64,000 bases of DNA from Nematostella vectensis (Eukaryota > Cnidaria > Anthozoa > Actiniaria > Edwardsiidae). This document shows positions 1 to 11,330 of the stretch, in pieces (the first letter of the stretch is position 1; the number at the start of each line of letters is the position of its first letter). The notes under the pieces were generated by a model that was not told the origin of the DNA, searched no databases, and was given only the letters and a program-made list of their open reading frames with translations. The DNA lies in assembly GCF_932526225.1 (NCBI RefSeq), contig NC_064046.1, positions 1,364,001 to 1,428,000 on the forward strand, in the 5' to 3' direction. The position numbers and the translations under genes were made by a program.

Positions 1-148
1 CGTCGCACTTTGTCAAGTGACGTGAAACTCCCTTCAGCTACGTCATCGACCAGGGTTTTTCGTCGTATCTTGTTGACTTTCTTCAAGCACTGCCCCGGTC
101 AGAGGCTCAAGGCTCATATTGGAGATGAGACAAATACCGCAGATCGCT
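1..148 (+). CDS. Possible exon fragment at the window edge, unrecognised
   Basis: An open frame from the first base (RRTLSSDVKLPSATSS...) runs into a donor-like GTAAGATAG at about 149. It could be the end of an exon whose gene starts left of the window. No family was recognised and no downstream exon was found, so this is weak. Confidence 0.15.
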
Positions 149-2847
149 GTAAGATAGTAAGGACTTATTTAAAAAAGCATATAGATTCATAAGTATGGTG
201 GCAAAATTATGCGAACACAACTAGAAAAAATACTACTGAGGCTTCTTAATACGTTGACGAGTGCGGACTTTTAAAAGTCCATTAGAAAGCGGCTTTTAGC
301 CCTATGAAACTGGGTTGATATTCTATAATCAGAAGAAAAAATAAATAAATTATGGATAAATATAAATCAAATTGCCAGCGTACGTACTTTAGTTGATAAA
401 ATTATAATCGTAAAAGTGAATTCACGAGCCGACATCAATATACACTATCTTCAAACAAGTCCCTCGTCGTTATCCCATTGATGTCCTTATAGATGTTTCA
501 TTACTTGTGTCGTCGCTGGGATACTCTGGGGGATATTTTTGCCCTCGTGGTCCTTAAGATTTACATTGTGTGGATGGACAATCTATAAAGATTAAGTCTG
601 TCTACCAGAAAGATGGTTTTTAATACTGGTTAATCTGCCCAAGTGTGAAAGAAAAAAGCAGAAACAACAAAAAGATAAAATTACATCGCCAAATAGCCCC
701 CAGAAGTGTAAATGATGTCATGGCCTAAACAAGCTTTGTCCATCTTTTCTTGAAAAAAAAAAACCCATTTGCAATTAATCTCTTTAAAAATAGAAATAGA
801 ATCTAAACAAACAAAGTAGTTTTCAAGAAAAAACACAGCTTTAAAATGGCTTTAGTCGCTTGCGGTTAAATGTCTTTAAGCATGAATTAACATATCTTAA
901 GGTTATACAGCATAAACAAAAAGGCTTAACTACAGAAATCCATCTATAATCCCAACATCATTATCTATATGGAGCACATAACATGATAGCTTAAAATATA
1001 TTGTTTAAAATTTTACAAAAACAGGCACTTACCCTGAGAAGTTAGGCCAAACTGTACATAAAAACCAAGAGGGCATAAGATATATCTTATGCTCTCTTGT
1101 AGAAACTCATCAATATGTAGTGAATTTACCCAATTTAATGACTTGGTCAAAAGGAGCCAAATGTAATAAAATTTAGGAATACAAAACTGCTATTTGCTAA
1201 TAACGTGTCAATATCCGACCTTAACCGTGTCGTGTAAATATTACATAAAAATATTTTGAAATAAAAAAAACAACTCTTATTCACTTAAACTGTAGTTAGC
1301 TGGTAACTTCTCCTCGTTTTGTTATCGCCCTTTAGTGGCTCTTAGCCCATTAATCTTCTGCTATCAGCGATTTTCCCACAAAAACACAGCCGACTGGCCT
1401 AACATCATGCATAAACCAATGAAATTATCTAGCCCCGTAGCGACATATGATTGCTATTAGAAGCTAGCCAAAACTGCCTATTAACTGCTGTATTCCATTA
1501 CTTTTAATAAGTCATCATAAAATCTAGAGAGATTCTTAAAAAGCAACACTTTAAAGAAAATGACCCCTCATATTATCAAAAGACCAGTGCAGAAAATAGA
1601 AATAACCACATTAATTCCGACTGCACTCTTCTCCAAGAATCACATCTTGTCTCTTTGATTCTCACTCAGTTTTTGCGACATTTGTCATTTAGGCACATGG
1701 TCTTTTTAAAAAAATAAGAAAAAAGTAGAACAAGCAATAGTAACAAACCTGACTGGTATACTAAAATCAGCTGAGTCGACGAGGGCCGCAAACAAGAAAC
1801 TAGAAGCTTAAATCAAATATATCTTACATGTGAAAAAGAGAAAAAGAAGAAAATGTCCTAGGAGAAATGCATAGAACAGGCAGGTTAGAACAAAGACAGC
1901 TCCCATTTAACAAGAGTGCTTTACCAGAATTATATCTAAACAATAATTTTGTTTAGAAAAAAAAACGACCAAAAAGCTTTGCAAATGATTTTTGCTTGTT
2001 TGCCTTCGTCGAGCGGAACTTCAAGCGAAGAAAAAAAATCTTATTAATAGCATCGTTTATCCATGATGTACTAGAAAGAAGATAACACATTCTTACATTG
2101 AAAGCGTATCGCCTTTTGAAAAGAGCATATATTGTTCTGTCGGTTATAAGGAAGAAAACGGAAGGACCTATTAAAATATCTTATCAATTCCAATCATATC
2201 TTTCTTTTAAGTAAACGTTGTTCCTCGTTGTACCTTTGTGAAAAAGCGGCATACAATGAATTCAATAAACTATTGAAGCGTTTTGGTAGAGAAATACCTT
2301 TTACTTATGGGAGGAATATCCAGGTTTTAATCCTAGAAAAGCACCAATTTCTCACACCTTGCAGGCGATTCCGCCCCTCGAGCAGGAGGGAAATGGAAAA
2401 GATTAGATTAGCCGAGTAAAGAGCATCGGTCCTGCCTGCCAAAAACGTTTAATTGCAGTTAATGAGTTTTCAAAACAGAGTGAAACCAAGCGATTAGCCT
2501 ATGGGGGAGATAGGGGCGTTGCTTTGGGTCACTGTAACCCCTTGGGGGGGGGAGGGATCTTTTTAAGATTTTTGTAGAAGGTTCTTGTCGGAGAAATTCA
2601 GAAATAATCGGAAAAGATATCTGAATAGCCGTATCATCCCTCTTTTTTTATACCGTAAATATATACTAACAAAAATCGAGAGGTAGAATCTTTTAAAATT
2701 TACTCGATCAAGCTTTTGAGAATTTTTATAAAAATACATTCTGATATTCATTTTGTCATCAGAGCCTTCTGAAAGATACCAATTACCTTTGATACTAGAC
2801 CTGTGAGCACTCTTGTATCAAAACCTGATAAATATCGTTAGGCTTAC
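149..2847. other. No gene seen; AT-rich
   Basis: No coding region is convincing here. Short homopolymers are frequent. The only structured item is the palindrome at 1066-1099. Confidence 0.6.
1066..1099. repeat. 34-bp near-perfect palindrome, copy 1
   Basis: The half-site CAAGAGGGCATAAGATA is followed by its inverse with one mismatch. It shares almost its whole sequence with the perfect palindrome at 10883-10914. Confidence 0.85.
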
Positions 2848-3035
2848 TAAAGGCGCGTTTTTTCCTATCGTTCTGGAATGGGAATGGATGGTAGAGAATG
2901 TTCAGAATGGCTGCTACAGGTAGCGAATGGGTGGAATGGCCTTCATTCCATTCCGGAATGGGAACGCGGGATAAACGAACGCGAGCTTTTTCTATTCTAA
3001 TCATTCTCATTCCGGAATCACGAGTAAAAAAACAT
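2848..3035. mobile_element. MITE with GGAATG-rich terminal inverted repeats (family C)
   Basis: The ends are imperfect inverted repeats that read roughly from a T-rich tract into ATTCCGGAATGAGAATG. A second copy, inverted and truncated, lies in a RELCH intron at 28066-28181. That second copy shows this is a mobile repeat. Confidence 0.7.
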
Positions 3036-6000
3036 GGTTAACATGATACCCATTCTCTTAAGAAATTTTGAAAAAGATCGAGATTAATCAGACTATATTT
3101 TACCCTGGAAAATAAACGCTCTATTCTTTTCAAGCAATAAGCAGAAGATATGAGAGAGAAAAAAAACATCGAGGAGAAAGGAGTAGCAACTCCCTTCTTC
3201 TCTGGTGATACCAGCAGAATTAAAGTGGTATAAATACTCTTTTAGCGAAATGCTTATCAAGCGACACCTTTTTAAAGGATTTAAAAGAAGCACATAACAA
3301 TCCTAGATTAGTGCTTTGTTTATAGGCGATATTGCGAAGTCTCACAAACAGTTTATACGAATGGCTCTTCACCTTTGCAGTTTAATGGGTTCCTGTTACT
3401 CACCAGTTAATGCACCAGGTTTATTAGGGCAAGGCAGCGATTGGTTAAATCGAGTTTGAGTAACTTCACAATGAAATCACAAACCTAGACCTCGATATTT
3501 GTAGCTCACCACCATGCATACAACAAATTCTATCATAAGTTTTTCATCAAACTCATTCAACTCCAGACTCCAGACCTTTTGGCTCCGGCAAAGATGAATG
3601 AAAACATCAAATCACCAGACGACGTCAAAAGAAGATCCGATGGTTGAGCACACAAGTTTGAACGCATCACATACAAGAAACCAAATTCTCCTAGCTTTAT
3701 CAGAATGAAATGTTATTGCCTTTTGTTAGTGCCTCTTAAAAGCATGGCTCTATTCTCGAAAGAATTTAAAACGTTTTCAATAATAGACTAATGTATTCCG
3801 GGTCTTCCGATCTGAATGTGAAATTGCTTTTAGCCATAGGGTAAAATCCATGAAACATCTAAAGCATATGCCGCGTTCAAGCTACATGTACTATGATCAC
3901 CCCAAAACAACCCCCACCCCCTCCCCTGGGAGAGATAAAGGTGGCGCGTCAATTACCGATGAGGACAGAGAGGACAAACGAGCAGATCTTTTCTGTTTTC
4001 TGCTTGGTCCACTTGGTATAACTAGAAAGACTACAGATAAACTGTGTAATAACTAGATGGTCTGCAAAGGCATACTTGAATCAGGGAAATAAGTCAACAC
4101 ATGGTTGGATTGTATGTTTTCTGCCTCTATGAAAACAGAGTAATTTGCTAACGCTCTGATGTTTCGAGTGGAGCTTCCTCGAAGCAAAACAGGACACTTA
4201 TGCTTTAAATGACGGCAAAACTACTTTAACCGAGGCGAAAAACATGCTGCTTCGGCCTCGTGTTGATTTATCTTCTACATTTTTACGATGTCACATTAGC
4301 ATGCAAATGGGTATTAGAATGGGCGCCATTGTAGAGTAGTTCTAGATAATAGTTCAGGTTGCCTGGTTATCTTAACCCCGTCATTACCTGAGATCATGCT
4401 GCGATCTGAATTAATGCGTATGAGAAATTGCACTTTAACGTGGAATCGGTAATGTAAAGGGTTATTTCAATGGAAAAATTAATAGTCTCCGGTCTTTTCA
4501 ACATTTCACAGTCTCGCGCTTCTCTCATGTCTCAGGGTAATAAAATATCCTCTTCCAGATAAAGGAAATATTCACAGTTCTTAATTAATAATTAATAATC
4601 TTAATTAATTTATGCATCAATCTCAAAAACGTGATTCAATATATTTTGGTTGATAGTTTTAAATTGGTTTTAGGATTTACCTAACTAGAGAATAGTACCG
4701 AGAATAAGTTTACTTAAAGTGCAAAATTTATGAGCTTTTGGTACACCTTAACCCTATTCAGACCGGGGGGCTTTTGAGGCCCCCAGCACATTTGATCTGT
4801 AATAGTTTTTGAACTAGTAGGGCTAGAGCATTGAGATTTGATGACTTTTCCTAAAATTTATCTGGGATCAGTTTGGTGTAAACAAAATTTTGATATGTGT
4901 ACCCTGGTAACCATAGTAACCAAGTTTTGAGACATAGGTTTAATGAAAATTAGGCAAAACGCTTTAAGTCGTTAAAATAAACTATTTATACCACGTTTTC
5001 AGCGTAAATCCATGTCATATAAACGTTTTATACCAAGTTTTGAAAAAAACACAATAAGAATTTACATCTCTATTTTCGAAGGGGGAGGGAGGGGTCATGT
5101 TTTTTTTTGTCAATTCTCGAAATAGTGCTTGTAGAAATAGCAAAAAAAAAACATTCAAATCCACCTGAAATCATTAATACAACTTGAAACGAAGATTAAA
5201 TATTGTCAGGCTTCAGATTTTGCCATCCAGTTTATTGATTAAAATAAATAACTTTCATTAAATCCAAGATGGTGGATCCAAGATGGCGGATGTCATGACA
5301 CATAATAAGCTAAAAAAAAATTTAACTAACATCTAAATTTGGCAAAATCCTTTTTATGTTCCTTTATTTTAAATAAGTAGAAAAAATATTTTTGTGAAAG
5401 AAATTTAAATTATTACTTTAATTAAGAGTCCATTCGCAAACGTATGCTATATTAAAGGTACCATGCCAATCAATGACGTCACAGGTGTCATATATTGTTG
5501 TCATAGAAACAACATATGCTCACTGTGTGAAATATGACAAATAACTAATAAGATTCTTAGCGGTTTTTCACATAGCGCCAATTCGTCCTAGCATAATGTC
5601 GAGCTTACCTTCTCTCGGGCAAAACCACAATATAGTGGAAAACACTTTAGAGATATTAGAAGCTTTTTTATTATGGTTGTGAAAGAGACGCCCCCAGATA
5701 TGTTGGAGCCGAAAAAAACGCACACAGGCAATGCTATTTTTATGTTATCTAGCTAATAAATTATTTTAGGGAATATTTTAGGGAAAAAATGTTAAAAATG
5801 AAACGTGGCGATATGTAATAAGAGGCCTTTCTTCTATCAAAATAAAAAAATTGATTCATAAAAGCATACTAAAAAATTTGGGATTATTAAAAAAATCAAA
5901 AAAGTTTAAAATTTGAAGAATATACCATTTAGCAAAAGGGGCTTATTGTTGTAATTTACGAGCCGGATTATTTGCGACCAAAACCCATGTAAATCCAAAA

Positions 6001-6814
6001 TTATTTTTCGTCGATATCCAAATTTATGAAACTAGATAAATTCCACGGGATCTAAAAATTTTCGTTTGATGAGACCCCTATCGGTCAGTTATGTAAGTAA
6101 GTCCGAGCTTAGTAGAATTACTTAGGATAACTTACTTAGGATTAGCGCAAGAAACGGAGACTGAAAGGGGAGCGTAGTGTGGAAATCAACGCAGAAGGAG
6201 AAGGAAGAAAAGGAACCGTTCCGTTCCGAAAGTTATCCTACGTCTCCCGTTCCGTTTATTGTTCGATTTATCTGAGTTATCCTAAAACTAGCATTATCTC
6301 TTATATCTCTTACCTTATAATACAGAACCTTGAAAGCAATGACAGGAGCTACGGTGGGTATAATTTGTGCTTGGCCTTCGCGGCCTGTGCTTTTCTAAAA
6401 GAAAAAAGAAACTTTTTGCCTCAGAAGTCTTCTAGAAGGCGGAACATGATGGCGGGCGGAACATGGTGTTCTATCGCGCGGGTCATAAGCCGATGGATCG
6501 AGTTTTTCGCGATAAAACCATCCACCGCCACGCTAATACCCAGTAGGCTAAAAAAAACCTCCACCTTTAAAATTAAACCCTTAAAGGGTGACCAGAATTA
6601 TCTGAAAAAAAAAAAAACCTAAGGGTTACCAAAATTACTAGAAAAAAAAACATAACAAAATACCTGTCGCGTTTGTAAGGGATTCGAGGAGTCACGCACT
6701 GTTAGGTACAAAATATCATCGATCGCGATCGCACATTACTTCGATAATATTAATATTAGACTGATTGGATAAGCGCGGTAAGTTGATGTATGAAAAAAGA
6801 TAAATTTACGAAAG
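3036..6814. other. No gene seen
   Basis: The 147-residue frame at 6179-6622 has no ATG start, no splice context and low-complexity lysine runs, so it is not called. A CG-rich hairpin (ccggggggc...gccccc) at 4765-4787 and two adjacent AAGATGG motifs near 5268-5287 are the only structures noted. Confidence 0.5.
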
Positions 6815-7073
6815 CTTATACACCTATTTCAAATAAGGCTGCACCCGAGAATCCATTTATCGTAACCCGGGGTGGTTCATGGGTAGCATAAAAACGGCTG
6901 AATCCTTGTATCTGAAAGCCGTGTGAATGTTCATAAGAACATAAACATGGATTCTACAGCTTTTGAAACCTCGATTTGTAGTTTATTTATGCTTATTTGC
7001 TAATTTAATTGATACTGCGGGCCACGATACACAGATTCTCTGAGTGCAGCCTTATTTGAAATAGCTGTATAAG
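6815..7073. mobile_element. MITE, family E (CTATTTCAAA terminal repeats)
   Basis: About 30-bp terminal inverted repeats with one mismatch: CTTATACACCTATTTC at the left and its inverse at the right, continuing through AAATAAGGCTGCAC. Length 259 bp. Related elements with the same outer CCTATTTCAAA motif lie at 13961-14267 and 61379-61600. Confidence 0.85.
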
Positions 7074-7232
7074 TGGACTGTCTAGAAGTTTGGACACTGT
7101 TTATATTTTGCACTCCTAAATATTTGTGTCGTTCTTTTCGCTTTCGACACAGGAACCTCTGCGAAGGAGGGCACTAGAACGCCTGGTTATCAGCCTTTTA
7201 AATTCTTCGAACAGCCATTCGTCCCCATGGTA

Positions 7233-7693
7233 CAGTGAAACCTGGATTTTACGATATGCCTCAGGAGAAAGGAAATGTGTCGTAAAATCGAGGTATCGTT
7301 AAAAAGAGGTCCTCGATTTTACGATATAAAGGAAAATCCTTTGAAAATATCGTTGTAGCGAGGTCGGGTTGATTATCAATTACAACAAAATAATATTGTA
7401 ACTGAGTGAGATTTTACAGTTTCTCTCTCTACAAGACTGTAATCTGTATTTAACAAGATCTGTCAAATCACTTCCCAGGCCAAATAAAAAGTTTTCTCTA
7501 TTTGTTGATGGAGAGAATCAGTAATATCGTTGTATGGATGTCAAAACTACAGATTTGTATCGTAAAATCGAGAATATCGTTGTATCTAATATCGTAAGAT
7601 CGAGGCAATTTCTTATACATTTAACTATATTTCCGCCGGAAGAAAGGAACGCTATTGTAAAATCGAGGTTATCGTAAAATCCAAGTTCCACTA
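7233..7693. mobile_element. pogo/Tigger-like non-autonomous transposon
   Basis: The ends are CAGTGAAACCTGGATTTTAC and, inverted, TAGTGGAACTTGGATTTTAC, flanked by TA on both sides as for Tc1/mariner-pogo insertions. Sub-terminal TATCGTAAAATCGAG motifs are repeated several times in both orientations, as in binding sites for the transposase. No transposase is encoded. Confidence 0.75.
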
Positions 7694-7836
7694 TATTTTG
7701 AAAGACTCTTGAGCTATTGCCGGCCACACCTTTGTTTCTGTTTTCAACAAATATAGGGATCCAAATTATGAGAAGAATTTAAAAATTAAACGTTTATACT
7801 TTCTTTACCAAATTCAATCGAAAATATCGCATCAGC

Positions 7837-8046
7837 TTACTCAAATCAGTCGATGGAAATGGATGCTTTTCCCACACTTGGTATCTTTCTAGGATGACAA
7901 AATGGCGGCTGGCAGAGGTTCCCTGATTACTGAGTATACGCTGCATCTATTATTTAAAGAAGGCCAATCACGCCGCCATTTTATGCTCCCGTTTAATGGC
8001 GAGTCACACAAAGCATCCATTTCCATCGGCTAATTCAAGCGAGTAA
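7837..8046. mobile_element. MITE, family D
   Basis: The inverted ends share GATGGAAATGGATGCTTT and begin TTACTC. Length 210 bp. Partial copies appear near 49770-49836 and 59345-59420. Confidence 0.75.
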
Positions 8047-9590
8047 CCAAGATATTCTCAATCAAATATCGTCAATAACATATCAGACTTCATTCGTAGG
8101 TTTTTATTTTGAAGTTTCCTTCCGAATAAACCGCTGTATTTTCAATGATAAACAATAACAAAGGAGTGGTTGATCGACATTCTTTAAATGGAAAGTGCTC
8201 AAAACAAGCACTCTAAATAAATTATTTCGTGACAGTTGTCACGAGTTCCCTTCACAGTTATCCATCACCATAGAAAACATTTAAAAATAAATAAATAAAT
8301 GAAAATATGTTAAACTTAATAATAATTTGAAATAATCATAATACGAGCAGACGCTACTGAATTACAGGGTTATAATGCAAGCAGAATTCTGACACCATGG
8401 ATTATTTATGGATTATTATTTGAGTCTGCCCTATGGATTATTTACAATATTCTAAAGTTACGAAGTCTTTAAGTCTATCAGTGTTGGTTTGGGTCGGCCT
8501 ATGAGATGCATTTATCGAAATTTAGTTTTAACCAAGTAGTTAAAATTCTGTTTCTTTTAGATGGGTTATACTTGAAATGATATAGGCCTGCTAACCAGAA
8601 ACAAACAAACAAACAAACAAACAAACAAACAAATAAACAAACTTCTAAGAGCCTCGCGTGACTTTGAGAAAACAAATCTACATAAAACTACTTTGCACTA
8701 GAAAGAAAACAGATTAAGGCAGTATTCGAAGGTCAATTAATTAATCCGTTAAACATTTAGTAAACAAAATTCGGGTAAACCTGCAGCGAGAAGAACAGAA
8801 CACAGTACCTTCCTTGTGGCTCTGATTCGGCTAAACCTTGAGAGAGAAAAAGAACTAAAGGTTCTCAATCAGCCAAAGCCCTATGCGGTCGACAGATCTC
8901 TAGACCTTACGCTCTCATGCGAATCTCAAGGTCATTAAAAGGCTTTTGATTAATAGCCAATCGCGATATGTGCCCTCCGGGCCATATACGAGCAGCACAT
9001 GAGATTATGGTGTCTATTGAGGTGTACCGAAAAGCGTCACTTACTTCACTCATTTCCATCATGTTTTTGTACAAAGTGATTGTCCGTAGAATCTATGATA
9101 ACAAAACAGTGAGATCAACTTTTGGGGGTTTTCTTGGAATCTTTAAATAGTCGACTAGATTGAAATGACGATCATATTATATTTACAAGCAAATTAGCAG
9201 CCACTTCACACCCACCCGCTTTCATGGCCAAACTAATCCATACGCGGGTCTAGATATATTAGACTGGTGCTTTGCTTTCTAGAGGGTGCGGCTAGCTTAA
9301 GGGGTTGCGCACCTCCTTCTCGGCCGCTTTCTTTTATGATGGGAACATTAACAAATACTGACTTTTGTATGTGATTTATATGACTATAACGCCCAACAAT
9401 CCCCTCCTCCTTAGCAAAACTCTGAAGGCGCGCCAGTGTCTAGTTTCGAACTAAATAATAAAGAGGAAGAAAATAATAAAATTTACTGTGATACAGAAAC
9501 CATTAGCATCTCGTAGATTATTCATTATTCTCGCTTCGCTAAACGATACACTCTGCTTTAGATAAGTGCGTGGTCGAGAGGTAAACAAAT
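8047..9590. other. No gene seen
   Basis: AT-rich sequence with the AAAC microsatellite. No splice-consistent coding segment was found on either strand. Confidence 0.5.
8600..8643. repeat. (AAAC)n microsatellite
   Basis: About ten uninterrupted AAAC units, with one AAAT near the right end. Confidence 0.95.
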
Positions 9591-10255
9591 ACACCTTTTG
9601 CTTTTCATTACAGAGAAATACGCATTCATTTTAGCCAAAATTACAAACATTTACGCCGATGTACTGTCATTTAAGCGAAAGTAAAATCATTTGAACTAAA
9701 AGGAAATACATTAACAAACTTTACATAAATGAGTGCACAACCTATTATTTTTGAGCGCTAGTATCATTTATTATACATGTATGTGCATTTTAAGTTCACA
9801 AATAAACGAGAAGTAATTGAATAATTATTTTAGCATGTTGTTTTTCATAAAGGGCTTATTGTTTGGACGGAGGCGCTAACGTTTTTAAGAAGCACGCAAA
9901 TGACTTTCACAGAATACTATTGTTTGCATTTGCTGTAATAAAAATGTTAATGAATATTTCGTTCACTGTATTGATTGCGAGTTCTCGTATTATTGATATT
10001 CTGTTTGTGCTATTGTCAGATTGTTATGTATCAACGCGCAAATGAAAATAGATTTTTCATTCCTGGTTGTCGAATAGTGTAAATGTATGTGAAGAAAATG
10101 CAATTGTGTTCACTCAATTATGTAAAGTTCGTTAATGTATTTCCTTTTAGTTCAAATGATTTTACTTTTGCTTAAATGACAGTACATCGGCGTGAATGTT
10201 TGTAATTTTGGCTAAAATGCATGCGTATTTCTCGGTAATGAAAAGCAAAAGGTGT
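9591..10255. mobile_element. Non-autonomous DNA transposon with about 150-bp inverted arms (family G)
   Basis: The left arm (about 9591-9742) starts ACACCTTTTGCTTTTCATTA and is repeated in inverse order in the right arm (about 10105-10255). Shared blocks include TTTCCTTTTAGTTCAAATGA and ACAGTACATCGGCGTGAATG (right-arm orientation). The central 360 bp carries no transposase frame. Confidence 0.85.
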
Positions 10256-10882
10256 AATATCCCTCGAATGAATATTCATGGACAAATATTTCAATTCTCT
10301 TTTATTATTAGGGCATATTCGCGGTTTTTTTTACATTGATAAAGCGTCACTTCAGGTTTGGAAGTGCACTATTATCATGTATCAGGATAACATTACGAGG
10401 AAAACTCGAAAATTTAACCTTTAACACAGATGCGGGAGACACAGAAAAGTCGGTAAGTCTCCAGATGAGAAGGACGGATGTACGTGAATACAAACTCAAA
10501 ATCGGGAAAACAACCTCAAGGGCAAGGGCCGACGGAGAGCTCCCCACTCTTACTACTGTTTTTGGATACCTTAGCAATTTTAGAAGTTCCTAATGTAGAA
10601 ATCATCAATCATGATGGGATTAAAGATTGTTAATAACACTTGGCGGGAATACGGGCTGAGTGTGTAGCTCTAAAGGGCATGTGCTCTCTGCAAATGGCAC
10701 TTATGATAGACGATAAACTTCTAGGAAATAATTCGGAAAATTGATTGAGTAGAATGAGCGGGCTCTTGATTGCGTATTTCCCCGCCCTCTGCGTCTATCT
10801 TATCACAAACAACAAAGTACAATACAACGTACGCTTTCTTTGTCTAAATTATCTTCTGTAATAATCTGCAAATTAGTAATAT

Positions 10883-10914
10883 CAAGAGAGCATAAGATAT
10901 CTTATGCTCTCTTG
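10883..10914. repeat. 32-bp perfect palindrome, copy 2
   Basis: CAAGAGAGCATAAGAT is followed directly by its exact inverse complement, with no spacer. The copy at 1066-1099 is nearly the same. Confidence 0.9.
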
Positions 10915-10969
10915 GTAATATCTGATAGTCGGGAGATATAATAATTTTTTTTCAAAAATTTGTTGGTAA

Positions 10970-11060
10970 GATATCAAAGATGCCTATGTTCATTGTTAAT
11001 TCTGATTGAAAACTAAAAATGATATCAAAGATGCCTATGTTCATTGTTAATTCTTCTTAT
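10970..11060. repeat. 51-bp direct tandem duplication
   Basis: GATATCAAAGATGCCTATGT and the following bases occur at 10970 and again at 11021. Confidence 0.9.
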
Positions 11061-11161
11061 AAGGAAAACTAAAAATTTGAAACAAAGGATAATCTATGAA
11101 ATGAAACTCAAGCACTCAGTTAAAACATCGGAAATGAATGTTTCTGCTAGAAATACAACCA

Positions 11162-11330
11162 CAGAGCTGTAGCAGGGGGGGGGGGGAGGGTGGGACCGGG
11201 GGCACTTGCCCTTTCTAGGATTTTTTTATAAATTATAAGGAAATGACCAGTAGAGGCGTGGCTGCCCCCTCCCCCCCCAAATAGTTTCTGTACCGTGTCC
11301 CCCAATATCCCGAAGCCTGCTACAGCTCTG
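11162..11330. mobile_element. MITE, family A2
   Basis: Perfect 15-bp terminal inverted repeats, CAGAGCTGTAGCAGG, enclose G-rich and C-rich runs and an AATGACCAGTAG motif. Copies at 60988-61155 and 61617-61744 share the ends and the internal motif. Confidence 0.85.
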
